64,000 nt of DNA from JAXLYE01 sp046351595 (GCA_046351595.1 JAXLYE010000001.1:1984001-2048000); one strand, 5' to 3'; counted from the stretch's first letter, positions 49,321 to 58,876 are shown. Translations and numbers: made by a program. Notes: generated by a model not told the origin, from the sequence alone.

Positions 49321-50568
49321 ATGCTCGATCGCATCTGCCTGGGAACCGTGCCGGCCAAGCCCCACACCGTGCTGCGCGATGAAGCGGGCAAGCTCCTTTA
49401 CGAACACTGCCTGACGCGGCAGGGCTTCGACGGCGGCTACTCGATCCTCTACCACCGCAGCCTGCCGCCGCGCGACGTCGCCCACCGCTCGACGCACCTG
49501 CCCGGCGACCCCGAGCTGTACTTCGACGAGTGCCTGCGCCGCCGCCACCTGCTCGGCCCGCGCCTGTCCGCCGAGGCGCGCCCCGACCGCGCCCCCGGCC
49601 AGGCCGCCGGCCAGGTTTCCGACCGCAGCGCCCCGCTCGGCGACCACCTGGGGACGCGCCGCGTGCTCATGGCCAACAGCGACGTCGCGATCGGCCTGTG
49701 CCGGGCCCTGCGCGCCGAGCCGCGCTACTTCGCCAACGGCGACGGCGACGAGCTGTACTTCGTGCAGGAGGGCGCGGGCCGCATCGAGAGCCTGTTCGGC
49801 GTGCTCGCCTACAAGCCCGGCGACTACCTGTTGATCCCGCGCGGCACCATCTACCGCATGGTCCCCGACGCCGGCCCCGACGGGACCGCGAGCTCGCTGC
49901 TGTTGTTCATCGAGGGCCGGACGTACCTGGAGATCCCGCAGAACTTCCGCAACGGGCACGGCATGCTGCGCATGGACGCGCCGTACAGCCACCGCGACTT
50001 CCGCCGCCCGACGGAGCTGTGCAAAAAGAGCGGCCCCGACTTCAGCGACGGCCGCTACTCGATCCTGGTCAAGCGCGGCGGCACGTTCCACGAGATCGTG
50101 CGCGACTGCGACCCGCTCGACGTCGTCGGCTGGGACGGCTCCGTCTACCCGCTGGCGCTGTCGATCCACGACTACAACCCCAAGGTCGGCCGCGTCCACC
50201 TGCCGCCCACCGCCTTCACCACCTTCGTCGGCGGCGGCTTCGTGGTCTGCTCGTTCGTGCCGCGCCTCTGCGACTTCGATGCGAACGCCATCCCCTGCCC
50301 GTACCCGCACTCGTCGGTCGACTGCGACGAGGTGATCTTCTACGTCAGCGGCAACTTCACCTCGCGGCGCGGCATCGGCCCGGGCAGCCTCAGCCTGCAC
50401 CCGGCCGGCATCCCGCACGGGCCGCAGCCCGGCGCCTACGAGGCCTCGATCGGCAAGACGCGCACCGACGAGCTGGCGGTGATGATCGACACCTTCAAGC
50501 CGCTCGGCGTCACCGCCGAGGCGCGCACCATCGACGACCCGAACTACCACGACAGCTGGCACCGGTAG
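49321..50568 (+). CDS. hmgA: Homogentisate 1,2-dioxygenase
   Basis: 415 aa cupin-type Fe(II) dioxygenase that opens homogentisate to maleylacetoacetate in tyrosine/phenylalanine degradation. The pattern is that of the shorter bacterial form: ANGDGDELYFVQEGAGRIES, YKPGDYLLIPRGTIYRM, GWDGSVYPLALSIHDYNPK, then the iron site PYPHSSVDCDEVIFYVSGNF and SLHPAGIPHGPQPGAYEAS. No other gene of the pathway is adjacent. TAGAAC ends six bases before the ATG, directly after the minisatellite region. Confidence 0.88.
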   Translation: MLDRICLGTVPAKPHTVLRDEAGKLLYEHCLTRQGFDGGYSILYHRSLPPRDVAHRSTHLPGDPELYFDECLRRRHLLGPRLSAEARPDRAPGQAAGQVSDRSAPLGDHLGTRRVLMANSDVAIGLCRALRAEPRYFANGDGDELYFVQEGAGRIESLFGVLAYKPGDYLLIPRGTIYRMVPDAGPDGTASSLLLFIEGRTYLEIPQNFRNGHGMLRMDAPYSHRDFRRPTELCKKSGPDFSDGRYSILVKRGGTFHEIVRDCDPLDVVGWDGSVYPLALSIHDYNPKVGRVHLPPTAFTTFVGGGFVVCSFVPRLCDFDANAIPCPYPHSSVDCDEVIFYVSGNFTSRRGIGPGSLSLHPAGIPHGPQPGAYEASIGKTRTDELAVMIDTFKPLGVTAEARTIDDPNYHDSWHR

Positions 50569-50651
50569 CCGCGCCGCGCCCGCGGCAGCACAGCGGGGCC
50601 CAGCCTGCCGGCGCGCCGGCCGGGTTCGCCCGTCCACAAGGAGACACACAG

Positions 50652-52133
50652 ATGCGAAGGGTCGCGGTCACGGCCGTCGGGTTGCCGCTGGCGCTGGGCC
50701 TGCTCGGGCCGCCGGCCCGCGCCGCCGTCGGTGATCCGCCCGTCGCAGAGCAGGCCGTCGCAGAGCAGGCCGTCGCAGAGCAGGCCGCCGCAGAGCGGGC
50801 CGCCGCAGAGCGGGCCGCCGCAGAGCGGGCCGCGGGCGGCTGCGCCGGGCCGCTCGAGATCCGCGGCGTGGTGCGCTGCGCCCTCTCGCACAGCCTCGAG
50901 GTGCGCGCCGCGCGCGAGGCCGCGGCCGGGCTGCTCGGGCAGCGGCGGCGCGCGGCCGCGGTGCTGCCGGCGCAGCCGGTGCTGGCGGCGCAGGTGGCCG
51001 ACCGCAGGCTGTGGCGGCCGGCGCCCGGTGCGGCAACCGGTGCGGCAACCGATGCGACGACGAGCCCGACCGCGCTGAACTGGTACCTGACGCTGTCGCA
51101 GGAGCTGGAGATTGCCGGGCAGCGCGGCGCCCGGCTGGCGGCGGCGGACGCGGCGCACGCGGCGCAGCTCAGGCGCATCGCGGTGGCCGAGCAGGAGGCC
51201 GCGGCGGCGGCGCTGGTCGCGTCCTTCGAGCTGCTGGCGGCCGAGGCCGAGGTCGAGCTGGCCGCGCGGGTCGGTGAGGTGGCGAGCGCGCTCTCGGTCC
51301 TGAGCGCGGCGCGGGCGCGCGAGTCGCTGGCCGCGCCGATCGAGGCGGACGTGGCGGCGGCCGAGGCGACGCGCCTCCTGGTGGCGAAGGTCGAGGCCGA
51401 GCGGGCGCGGGCGCGGGCCGGCGAGCTGCTGGGCGAGCTCCTGGGCCAGGACGCACCACCGCGGCTCGCCGGCACGCTCGACGAGGCGGCCGTGGCCCTG
51501 GGCCCGGACACGCCGCCCGGGACGCCCGCGACGCCCGGGCCGAGCGGGGCCGCGCCCGAGGGGCTGGTCCAGGACGCGCTGCGGCTGCGCGGCGAGCTCG
51601 CGGCGGCCGAGCAGGAGCGCCGCTCGCGCGCGGCCACGGTGTCGCTCTTGCGGCGGCTGCGGGTGCCCAACCTCACCCTCTCGGCGTTCATGCAGAGCGA
51701 CGGCTTCGACGAGCGTGTGCTCGGCGGCGGCCTCAGCCTGCCGCTGCCGCTGCCCCTGCCGCTGGGGCCGGGGCGGGCCGGTGAGATCGCGAGCGCCGAG
51801 GCCGAGGTGCGGCAGGCCGAGACCGCGCTCGAGAAGGTGCGGCGGCGCGTGCGCCTCGAGGTGCAGCGCGCGCTGCTCGACGAAGAGGCGTACGGCCGCA
51901 TGCTGCGGCTGTATCCACAGGAGGCGGTGGCGCGCGCGACCGGGCAGCTCGTGGCGCTGCGCACGGCGCTGGAGGCGCGGCAGATCCCGGTGCGTGAGGC
52001 GCTGTTGATGCAGCGCAGCCTGCTCGAGCTCCTGCAGGGGCACCTGCGCGCGCGGCTCGGCCTGGCGCTGGCGCGGATCGAGCGCCGGCGCGCCGCCGGG
52101 CTGCCGCTGCTACCGTCGGAGGGAGGGAAATGA
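50652..52133 (+). CDS. TolC/CzcC-family outer-membrane efflux protein
   Basis: 493 aa. A signal peptide (VGLPLALGLLGPPARA) is followed by a repetitive stretch AVAEQAVAEQAAAERAAAER encoded by six 15-bp repeats (50741-50830). Then come the long Ala/Glu/Arg-rich helices of the TolC fold in two halves (WYLTLSQELEIAGQRGARLA; LPLPLPLGPGRAGEIASAEA). AAGGAGA precedes the ATG. Its stop overlaps the adaptor gene by four bases. It forms the outer-membrane channel of the tripartite pump encoded by the next two genes. Confidence 0.88.
   Translation: MRRVAVTAVGLPLALGLLGPPARAAVGDPPVAEQAVAEQAVAEQAAAERAAAERAAAERAAGGCAGPLEIRGVVRCALSHSLEVRAAREAAAGLLGQRRRAAAVLPAQPVLAAQVADRRLWRPAPGAATGAATDATTSPTALNWYLTLSQELEIAGQRGARLAAADAAHAAQLRRIAVAEQEAAAAALVASFELLAAEAEVELAARVGEVASALSVLSAARARESLAAPIEADVAAAEATRLLVAKVEAERARARAGELLGELLGQDAPPRLAGTLDEAAVALGPDTPPGTPATPGPSGAAPEGLVQDALRLRGELAAAEQERRSRAATVSLLRRLRVPNLTLSAFMQSDGFDERVLGGGLSLPLPLPLPLGPGRAGEIASAEAEVRQAETALEKVRRRVRLEVQRALLDEEAYGRMLRLYPQEAVARATGQLVALRTALEARQIPVREALLMQRSLLELLQGHLRARLGLALARIERRRAAGLPLLPSEGGK
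50741..50830 (+). repeat. Six 15-bp tandem repeats in the efflux channel gene
   Basis: Three copies of CGTCGCAGAGCAGGC are followed by three of CGCCGCAGAGCGGGC. They encode VAEQA or AAERA pentapeptides between the signal peptide and the first helix. Copy number is likely to vary between strains. Confidence 0.8.
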
Positions 52134-53392
52134 GGCACTCTTCATACGCAGCCGGCCGGCGGGCCGCGGCGCCGCTGTGCGCGGGCCTGGTCCTCTCTCT
52201 GCTTGCGGGCGGCGCGTGCCGGCGCGGCGAGCCCGGGGCGCCGGCCGGCGCGTCGCAGCCGGGACCGGGCGAGAGCGCGCCCGGCGAGCACAAGGACGAA
52301 GAAGCGCACGCCGAGCTGCCGACGCGGGTGCGGCTGGCCCCCGAGGTGGTCGCGGCCGCGGGCCTCGTGACCGCCGCCGCGGTGCTGGAGGCGCTGCCGA
52401 GCACCGTCGAGCTGTCGGGCGAGCTGGCCGCGGATCCGGATCGCACCGCGCGCATCACCGCCCGCGTGCCCGGCCGCATCGTCGCGGTGCGCGTCAAGGA
52501 GGGGCAGAAGGTGGCGGCCGGCGAGCTCTTGGCGGTGATCGAGTCGCCGGAGCTCTTGCGGGTGCGGGCCGCGTACGTCGGTGCGCAGGCGCGCGGGCAG
52601 TCGGCCGAGAAGAACGCCGAGCGGCTCGGGAGCCTTTTGCAGAGCGGCCTGGCGGCGGAGCAGGAGGCGCGCGGCGCGGCGGCGGACGCGCGGGCGCTCA
52701 AGGCCGAGGAGAGCGCGGCGGCGCGCACGCTGGCGTCCTTCGGCCTGTCCCAGACGGAGCTCACGCAGCAGGGCGCGCGGCTGGAGCTGCGCGCGCCGCT
52801 CGCCGGCTACGTCGTCTCGCGCGACGCGGTCGTCGGGCAGTGGGTGCCGCCCGAGCACGCGCTGTTCGACGTGTCGGACCTCGACCGCGCCTACTTCGTC
52901 GGGCGGCTGTTCGAGAAGAGCCTGGCGCGGGTGCAGCCGGGGCAGCCGGCCGAGGTGCGGCTCTCGGCCTACCCGGACGTGCTCCTGCTCGGCACTGTCG
53001 AGAGCATCGGCCGGCGGCTGGATCCGGTGGCGCGCACCGTGGTGGCGCGCATCGTGGTCAAGGAGCCGCCCGAGCACCCCGGCCTGCTCAAGATCGGGCT
53101 GTTCGGGACCGCGCGCGTCAGCGAGCGCGAAGCGGGGACCCCCGACGGCGGGGTCGGCGAGGCGCTGTTGGTGGTGCCGCTGACCGCGGTGGTGCGGCTG
53201 CGCGACAAGGACGTGGTGTTCGTGCGCCAGCCCGACGGCCACTTCGAGGTCCACCCGGTGACGCTCGGGCGCTCGGCGGGCGGGCGGGTGCAGGTGCTGT
53301 CCGGGCTGCGCGCCGGCGAGCAGGTGGTGGTGCAGGGCGCCTTCACGCTCAAGAGCGCGGTGCTAAAAGCCACCTTCGCCGAGGAGGAGTAG
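52130..53392 (+). CDS. RND efflux periplasmic adaptor (CzcB/CusB-like)
   Basis: 420 aa. The N-terminus ends in a possible lipobox (LLAGGAC). Then ELPTRVRLAPEVVAAAGLVT starts the adaptor. The biotinyl-lipoyl halves are RVPGRIVAVRVKEGQKVAAG and ELRAPLAGYVVSRDAVVGQW, separated by a helical hairpin. The beta-barrel and membrane-proximal domains follow (RVQVLSGLRAGEQVVVQGAF). It links the RND pump to the outer-membrane channel. It overlaps the TolC gene by four bases and is followed after one base by the pump gene. Confidence 0.9.
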   Translation: MRHSSYAAGRRAAAPLCAGLVLSLLAGGACRRGEPGAPAGASQPGPGESAPGEHKDEEAHAELPTRVRLAPEVVAAAGLVTAAAVLEALPSTVELSGELAADPDRTARITARVPGRIVAVRVKEGQKVAAGELLAVIESPELLRVRAAYVGAQARGQSAEKNAERLGSLLQSGLAAEQEARGAAADARALKAEESAAARTLASFGLSQTELTQQGARLELRAPLAGYVVSRDAVVGQWVPPEHALFDVSDLDRAYFVGRLFEKSLARVQPGQPAEVRLSAYPDVLLLGTVESIGRRLDPVARTVVARIVVKEPPEHPGLLKIGLFGTARVSEREAGTPDGGVGEALLVVPLTAVVRLRDKDVVFVRQPDGHFEVHPVTLGRSAGGRVQVLSGLRAGEQVVVQGAFTLKSAVLKATFAEEE

Positions 53393-53393
53393 C

Positions 53394-56300
53394 GTGCTGG
53401 CGCTCCTGTCGGCGCTGGTCGACACGTCGCTGCGGCACCGCGCGGTGGTGCTGGTGCTGGCGCTCTTGTTCGTCCTGGTCGGCGTGCAGGCGGCGCGGCG
53501 GCTGCCGATGGACGCGGTGCCCGACGTCACCAACGTGCAGGTGCAGATCCTCACCGCGGCGCCGGCGCTGTCGCCGATCGAGGTCGAGCAGTACGTGACG
53601 GTGCCGGTCGAGCGCGCGATGAGCGGCCTGCCGCACATGACCGAGGTGCGCTCGGTCTCAAAGTACGGGCTGTCGCTCGTGACCGTGGTCTTTGCCGACG
53701 ACACCGACATCTACCGCGCGCGCCAGCTGGTCGCCGAGCGCATGCGCGAGGCCGCCTCCGCGGTGCCCGAGCGCTACGGCCAGCCCGAGATGGGGCCGAT
53801 CACGACGGGCCTGGGCGAGGTCTTCCAGTTCGTGGTGCGCGGCCGCTCGCTGATGGAGGTCGAAGAAACCTTGGATTGGTACATCGCGCCGCAGCTGCGC
53901 AGCGTGCCCGGCGTCGTCGAGGTCAACAGCCACGGCGGCGAGAACAAGGAGTACCAGGTGGTGCTCGAGCCGGCGCGGCTGCAGGCGCTCGGGCTGTCCC
54001 TGCGCGAGGTCGCGGACGCGCTCTCGCGCAGCAACCACAACGCCGGCGGCGGCTACTTCGAGCACAACCGCGAGCAGTACGTCATCGGCGCCATCGGCCT
54101 GGTGCGTGACCTGTCGGATCTGCGCGCGGTGGTGGTCGGCGCGACGCCGCAGGGCGTGCCGATCACCATCAGCCAGCTCGGCGACGTGCGGCTGGGGCCG
54201 AGCCTGCGCCGCGGCGCCGCGTCGATGGACGGGCGCGGCGAGGTCGCGGTCGGCGTGGCGCTGATGCTGCTCGGCGAGAGCGCGCGCACCGTGACCGCGG
54301 CGGTGAAGCAGAAGCTCTCTGCCATTTCGAATACGCTGCCGCCGGGCGTCACCGTCGAGCCCTTCTACGATCGCTCGGCGCTCGTCGACCGCACCATCCA
54401 CACGGTGATCGTGAACCTCCTGGAGGGCGCGGCGCTGGTGGTGCTGGTGCTCTTGATCCTGCTGCGCGACCTGCGGGCCGGGCTGATCGTCGCTTCGACC
54501 ATCCCGCTGTCGATGCTGTTCGCGCTGCTCGGGATGCAGCGCCTGGGCGCCAGCGGCAACCTGATGAGCCTGGGCGCCATCGACTTCGGCCTGATCGTCG
54601 ACGGCGCGGTGATCATCGTCGAGAACGCGGTGCGGCGGCTGGGCGAGGCGCAGGCGCTCGTGGCGCAGCCGCTCGACGGCGAGGCGCGCCAGCGCATCGT
54701 CCGCGACGCCGCCATCGAGGTCCGCGGCGCGACGATCTTCGGCGAGGCGATCATCGCCATCGTCTACGTGCCGATCCTGTCGCTCGGCGGCATCGAGGGG
54801 AAGCTGTTCCGGCCGATGGCGACGACGGTGCTGTTGGCGCTCTGCGGCGCGATCCTGTGCTCGCTGACGGTGGTGCCGGTGCTCTGCAGCCTGCTGCTCA
54901 AGCCGTCGCCGGCGCACGCGCACGCGCCGAAGGAGGGGTCGCTCTTGGCGCGGCTGGCCGCGGGGTATGAGCGGCTGCTCAAGCTGAGCGTGCGGCGGCG
55001 CTACGCGGCGCTGCTCGTAGGGGGAGCTGCGCTTACGCTGGGGGCGCTGTGCGCGAGCCGGCTGGGCGCCGAGTTCGTGCCGCAGCTCGACGAGGGCGAC
55101 CTGCTCATCGAGGCGCGGCGGCTGCCCGGCGTGGCGCTCAGCGAGTCGGTGGCCATGGACACGCGCATGCAGCAGGCGGCGCTGAAGGTGCCCGAGGTCG
55201 CGCACGCGGTCAGCCGCACCGGCTCGCCCGAGCTGGCCAACGACGTGATGGGCATCGAGCAGACGGACCTTTACCTGATCCTGCGGCCGCGCAGTGCGTG
55301 GCGCCGGGGCCTGACCAAGGAGGCGCTGGGCGCCGAGCTCGCCGAGCGCATCGGCCGCGCCGTGCCCGAGGCCGCGATCGCGGTGTCGCAGCCGATCCAG
55401 ATGCGCACCAACGAGCTGCTCGAGGGCGTGCGCTCGGACGTCGCGGCGGTGGTCTACGGCCCGGACCTCAACGTGCTGCGCTCGGTCGGCGAGCGGCTGG
55501 AGCGCGTGATCGCCAAGGTGCCCGGCGCCATCGACGTGCGCGCCGAGCAGAGCGCGGGGCTTTCGTACCTGCGCATCTACCCGGACCGCCAGCGCCTGGC
55601 GCGCTACGGCCTGGGCATCGAGGAGGTCAACCAGCTGACGCAGGCGCTGGCGGTCGGCCTGCCCGTCGGCCAGGTGTTCGAGGGCGAGCGCCGCTTCAGC
55701 CTGGTGCTGAAGCTCTTGACCGGCTTTGACGGCTCGGTCGAGCCGCTGCGCAGCCTGCCGCTGCACTCGCGCACCGGGCAGGTGGTGCCGCTCGGCGACG
55801 TCGCCGAGGTGGTGGTCGAGCGCGGCCCGGTGCAGGTCAGCCGCAGCGCCCAGTCGCGCCGCCTGATCGTCGAGTTCAACGTCGACCGCGCCGGCAAGTC
55901 AGCAGGAGCAGGCGGCGGCGGCGGCGGCGAGAACGACATGCTATCGGTGGTGAAGCGGGCGCAGGCCGCGGTGCGCAGCCACGTCAGCCTGCCGCCCGGC
56001 TACCGCGTCGAGTGGGGCGGCCAGTTCGAGCACTTCATCGAGGCGCGCGACCGCCTGCTGCTGGTCGTGCCGCTGGCGCTGGCGCTGATCCTGTTCCTTC
56101 TGTGGCAGGCGTTCGACGCGCTGCGGCCGGCGCTGATCATCTTCTGCAACGTGCCCTTCGCCGGCATCGGCGGCGCGGTGGCGCTGTGGCTGCGCGGCAT
56201 CCCGTTCTCGATCTCGGCCGGCGCCGGCTTCATCGCGCTGTTCGGGGTGTCGGTGCTCAACGGCCTGGTGCTGGTCTCGTTCAGCCGCCGCCTCGAGCTC

Positions 56301-56564
56301 GGCGACGGCGACCGGCCGGGCCTGCCCGCGGACCAGGCGATCGCCGAGGCGGCGCGGCTGCGGCTGCGGCCGGTGCTGATGACGGCGCTGGTCGCGGCGC
56401 TGGGCTTCGCGCCGATGGCGGTGTCGACGTCGCCGGGCAGCGAGGTGCAGCGGCCGCTGGCGACGGTGGTGATCGGGGGCCTGGTGAGCGCGACGCTCTT
56501 GACGCTGCTGCTGTTCCCGGCGGTCTACGCAGCGGCCCACCGGCGGAAGCGCCCGACCGCCTGA
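53394..56564 (+). CDS. Heavy-metal efflux RND pump, CzcA (HME) type
   Basis: 1056 aa, 12 membrane helices in the usual two halves. Residue features of heavy-metal pumps are present: VQILTAAPALSPIEVEQYVT, PHMTEVRSVSKYGLS, and in helix 4 DFGLIVDGAVIIVEN (D397, D403, E410). That pattern is the CzcA-type proton-relay signature, associated with Zn/Co/Cd rather than Cu/Ag. The gene starts at GTG 53394 behind a GAGGAGGAG stretch and forms an operon with the channel and adaptor. No metal-sensing regulator lies beside it; the NarL-type regulator 0.6 kb away is separately transcribed. Confidence 0.93.
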   Translation: MLALLSALVDTSLRHRAVVLVLALLFVLVGVQAARRLPMDAVPDVTNVQVQILTAAPALSPIEVEQYVTVPVERAMSGLPHMTEVRSVSKYGLSLVTVVFADDTDIYRARQLVAERMREAASAVPERYGQPEMGPITTGLGEVFQFVVRGRSLMEVEETLDWYIAPQLRSVPGVVEVNSHGGENKEYQVVLEPARLQALGLSLREVADALSRSNHNAGGGYFEHNREQYVIGAIGLVRDLSDLRAVVVGATPQGVPITISQLGDVRLGPSLRRGAASMDGRGEVAVGVALMLLGESARTVTAAVKQKLSAISNTLPPGVTVEPFYDRSALVDRTIHTVIVNLLEGAALVVLVLLILLRDLRAGLIVASTIPLSMLFALLGMQRLGASGNLMSLGAIDFGLIVDGAVIIVENAVRRLGEAQALVAQPLDGEARQRIVRDAAIEVRGATIFGEAIIAIVYVPILSLGGIEGKLFRPMATTVLLALCGAILCSLTVVPVLCSLLLKPSPAHAHAPKEGSLLARLAAGYERLLKLSVRRRYAALLVGGAALTLGALCASRLGAEFVPQLDEGDLLIEARRLPGVALSESVAMDTRMQQAALKVPEVAHAVSRTGSPELANDVMGIEQTDLYLILRPRSAWRRGLTKEALGAELAERIGRAVPEAAIAVSQPIQMRTNELLEGVRSDVAAVVYGPDLNVLRSVGERLERVIAKVPGAIDVRAEQSAGLSYLRIYPDRQRLARYGLGIEEVNQLTQALAVGLPVGQVFEGERRFSLVLKLLTGFDGSVEPLRSLPLHSRTGQVVPLGDVAEVVVERGPVQVSRSAQSRRLIVEFNVDRAGKSAGAGGGGGGENDMLSVVKRAQAAVRSHVSLPPGYRVEWGGQFEHFIEARDRLLLVVPLALALILFLLWQAFDALRPALIIFCNVPFAGIGGAVALWLRGIPFSISAGAGFIALFGVSVLNGLVLVSFSRRLELGDGDRPGLPADQAIAEAARLRLRPVLMTALVAALGFAPMAVSTSPGSEVQRPLATVVIGGLVSATLLTLLLFPAVYAAAHRRKRPTA

Positions 56565-56570
56565 GCGCGG

Positions 56571-56963
56571 CTACTCCTGCGTCGGCGCGGCGGGCGTCCC
56601 GGTGGTGCAGGCGACCGGGCCCGCGGCCTTCCGCACCACGCACTTCTCGGGATAGTAGATGTAGTTGAAGGCCTCGCCGCCGCAGCAGGCGTGCCACAGG
56701 GTCTCGCGCTGGTTGCGCGGCGTGACCTGCAGGTCGTAGGGCTCGCAGCGCTTCTTCAGATCGGCGAAGTCGGCGATGGCCTGGGCCTTGACCTGGGCGT
56801 CGACGCGCAGCTTCTGGCCGCACTCGACCTGGGCGACGGTGTTGTCGGGCAGGTGTTCGGTCTCGGGCTGGCAGCCGAGGCCCGCGCCGAGGCCGGCGCC
56901 AACCAGGAGAGCCGCGGCGCCACAGCGGCGCAGGCAGCGCAAGAGAGCTCGCTTCGCGTGCAC
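56571..56963 (-). CDS. Cysteine-rich small lipoprotein
   Basis: 130 aa. The signal peptide AALLVGAGLGAGLGC gives C31 as the lipidated residue. The mature protein has CGQKLRVDAQVKAQ, KKRCEPYDL, WHACCGGEAFNYIYYPEKC and ACTTG, seven or so cysteines in 100 residues, so disulfides or metal binding are likely. The GTG start is preceded by GGAGGGG. It converges with the efflux pump gene across a six-base gap. I do not recognise the family. Confidence 0.75.
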   Translation of the reverse strand: MHAKRALLRCLRRCGAAALLVGAGLGAGLGCQPETEHLPDNTVAQVECGQKLRVDAQVKAQAIADFADLKKRCEPYDLQVTPRNQRETLWHACCGGEAFNYIYYPEKCVVRKAAGPVACTTGTPAAPTQE

Positions 56964-57118
56964 GATAAATCCCCTCCGGGACTCATCATATCGCAGCGGC
57001 GGGCGCGGCGGCGACCGACCGGTGTGGGCCAGCGCACGCGCCGCGAGGCCCAGCGCCGTTACCGCGCGGACACGGTCGGCTGCTCGGGCCGGTTGCTCGG
57101 GTCGACTGCTCGGGCCGG

Positions 57119-57793
57119 CTAGTCGGGAAGGATCAGGCCGCGGCGCACCGCGAAGCGGGTCACGGCCTGGGCGTCGTGCAGGTCGAGCTTGCGCATCATG
57201 CTCGAGCGGTGCGTGTCGACGGTCTTGGGCGACAGCTTGAGGCGCTCGGCGATCTGGCGGTTGGTCCTGCCCTCGGCCACCAGCTGCAGCACCTCGCGCT
57301 CGCGCGGCGTCAGGCGCATGAGCTCGTCGCGGTCGCGGTCCTTGTCGCGGCCGTCGCGGTCGCGGCCGGCGTCGGGGTGCAGGCTGTCCAGGGCCATGAC
57401 CTTCTCGGCCTCGGGCCCGAGGAAGCGGCCGCCGGTGGACACCGTGCGCAGCGCGCTGAGCAGGTCGGTCAGGCCGCTGCCCTTGACGATGTAGCCCGAG
57501 GCGCCGGCCCGCAGCGCCGGCCGCACGAACTCGGGCGCGCCGTGCATGGACAGGACCAGCACGCGGGTGCGCGGCACCGTGCTGCGCAGGCGGGTAATCG
57601 CCTCGCTGCCGTTGCCGCCGGGCATCGACAGATCCAGGAGCACGATGTCGGGCAGGAGCTGCTGTGCCTTCTCGACCGCCTCATGCCCGTCGCTGGCCTC
57701 ACCGACCACGGCGACGTCGGGCTCTCCCTCGAGCAGCACGCGCAGGCCGGCGCGCACGATGGCGTGGTCATCGCAGAGCAGGATGCGGATCAC
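57119..57793 (-). CDS. NarL/LuxR-type response regulator
   Basis: 224 aa. Receiver domain with DDH (8-10), D54 (VLLDLSMPGGNG) and K104 (GYIVKGS), an Asp/Arg-rich linker (about 137-153), then a LuxR-type helix-turn-helix (LTPREREVLQLVAEGRTNRQ, LKLSPKTVDTHRSSMM). The gene is divergent from, and 51 bases away from, the binding protein/sensor kinase genes. The kinase is of the matching HisKA_3 class, so they form one signalling system. TACGTT (57800-57805) ends six bases before its GTG start. Confidence 0.92.
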   Translation of the reverse strand: MIRILLCDDHAIVRAGLRVLLEGEPDVAVVGEASDGHEAVEKAQQLLPDIVLLDLSMPGGNGSEAITRLRSTVPRTRVLVLSMHGAPEFVRPALRAGASGYIVKGSGLTDLLSALRTVSTGGRFLGPEAEKVMALDSLHPDAGRDRDGRDKDRDRDELMRLTPREREVLQLVAEGRTNRQIAERLKLSPKTVDTHRSSMMRKLDLHDAQAVTRFAVRRGLILPD

Positions 57794-57799
57794 CTCTTC

Positions 57800-57836
57800 A
57801 ACGTACCACGCGGGCCGGCCGCCTAGCCGCTAGGAT
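57800..57836. promoter_or_regulatory. Divergent promoter pair between regulator and sensor operons
   Basis: On the minus strand TACGTT (57800-57805) ends six bases before the regulator's GTG. On the plus strand TAGGAT (57831-57836) ends eight bases before the binding protein's GTG. Both give leaderless transcripts and the two -10 regions are only 25 bp apart, so one bound protein could affect both. Confidence 0.45.
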
Positions 57837-57844
57837 GGTGGGCT

Positions 57845-58876
57845 GTGCAGAGAATCTGGTCCCGCGCCATCGCGCGGCTGTCGGTGGTCGGCCAGGTCGT
57901 GTCCTCGGTCGTGTCTTCGGGCGTGTTGTCCGCGGTCGTGTCCGCGGTCGTGTTGGGGGCCTTGGGCCTGGGGGGGAGCGGCTGCGCCGGGGACTCGCCG
58001 CCGCCGCCGCCGGTGCGGGCCCAGGTGCGTGCCCCGGACCCGACGGCGCTGCACCTGGGCGGCACCGGCGCGCTGTCACCGCTGGCGATCCGCCTGGCCG
58101 AGGAGTGGGCGCGGCGCCACGGCGTGCCGCCGGTCATCGTCGAAGAGAGCGTCGGCTCGGGCGGCGGCGTGCGCGCGGCGGCCGATGGCGCGATGGACCT
58201 CGGCATGGTTTCGCGACCGCTCAGCCCGGAGGAGCGCAAGCTCGGGCTGGTCATCGTGCCGATGGGGCGCGACGCCGCGGTGCTGGTCGCCCACCCCGGC
58301 GTCCCCGTCGACGGGCTGAGCGGCAGCGAGCTCTTGGCGCTGGTCCGCGGCGAGCGGAACCGGTTCCCGGATGGCAGCCCGGCGGTGCCCCTTTTGCGCG
58401 ACCGCAGCGAGTCGGCCAACGGCGCGCTCGAGCGCCTGGTGCCGGGGCTGCGCGCCGCGCGCGAGCAGGCCTACCGCGATCGCCGGCTGCGCGTGCTCTA
58501 CCACGACCGCGCCATGGCCGAGGCGATCTCGTCGACGCACGGCTCCTTCGGCGTCTTCCCGCTCGGCGGCCTCATCGCCATGCGGCTGCCCTTCAAGGTC
58601 CTCTCGATCGACGGCGTGCGCCCCTCGCCCGAGACGCTGGCCGACGGCCGCTGGCGGGCCACGCGCGAGATCTTCTTCGTCGCCCGCCCCGAGCGCCTCG
58701 AGCGCGCCGAGCCGTTCCTGCGGTTCGTCACCTCGCCGGAGGGCCGCGACCTGGCGCGCGCCTGCGGCTACCTGCCGCCCGAGCAGCCCGCGACCCCCAG
58801 CGCGACGCCGACGCCGACGACGCCGAACCCGAAGCAGCCGGACCCGCCGGGTCCGCCCCAGGGAGCGACGCCGTGA
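57845..58876 (+). CDS. PstS-like periplasmic substrate-binding protein linked to a sensor kinase
   Basis: 343 aa. The hydrophobic N-terminus (VVSSVVSSGVLSAVVSAVVL, from short DNA repeats) ends near C47 (GSGCAGD). The mature part follows the phosphate-binding-protein pattern: LHLGGTGALSPLAIRLAEEW, EESVGSGGGVRAAADGAMDL, GMVSRPLSPEE, VPLLRDRSESANGA and STHGSFGVFPLGGL. The Gly/Ser-rich loops suit an oxyanion ligand. There are no ABC transporter genes. Its stop overlaps the sensor kinase start by four bases, so it probably senses rather than transports. The C-terminus is a Pro/Thr tail. Confidence 0.8.
   Translation: MQRIWSRAIARLSVVGQVVSSVVSSGVLSAVVSAVVLGALGLGGSGCAGDSPPPPPVRAQVRAPDPTALHLGGTGALSPLAIRLAEEWARRHGVPPVIVEESVGSGGGVRAAADGAMDLGMVSRPLSPEERKLGLVIVPMGRDAAVLVAHPGVPVDGLSGSELLALVRGERNRFPDGSPAVPLLRDRSESANGALERLVPGLRAAREQAYRDRRLRVLYHDRAMAEAISSTHGSFGVFPLGGLIAMRLPFKVLSIDGVRPSPETLADGRWRATREIFFVARPERLERAEPFLRFVTSPEGRDLARACGYLPPEQPATPSATPTPTTPNPKQPDPPGPPQGATP

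Noticed and set aside
48537..50649. Upstream extension of the phosphatase frame through the minisatellite and hmgA
   Set aside because: The extra 700 codons are antisense to hmgA and consist of repeats without domains. The start at 48537 has a promoter-like hexamer.
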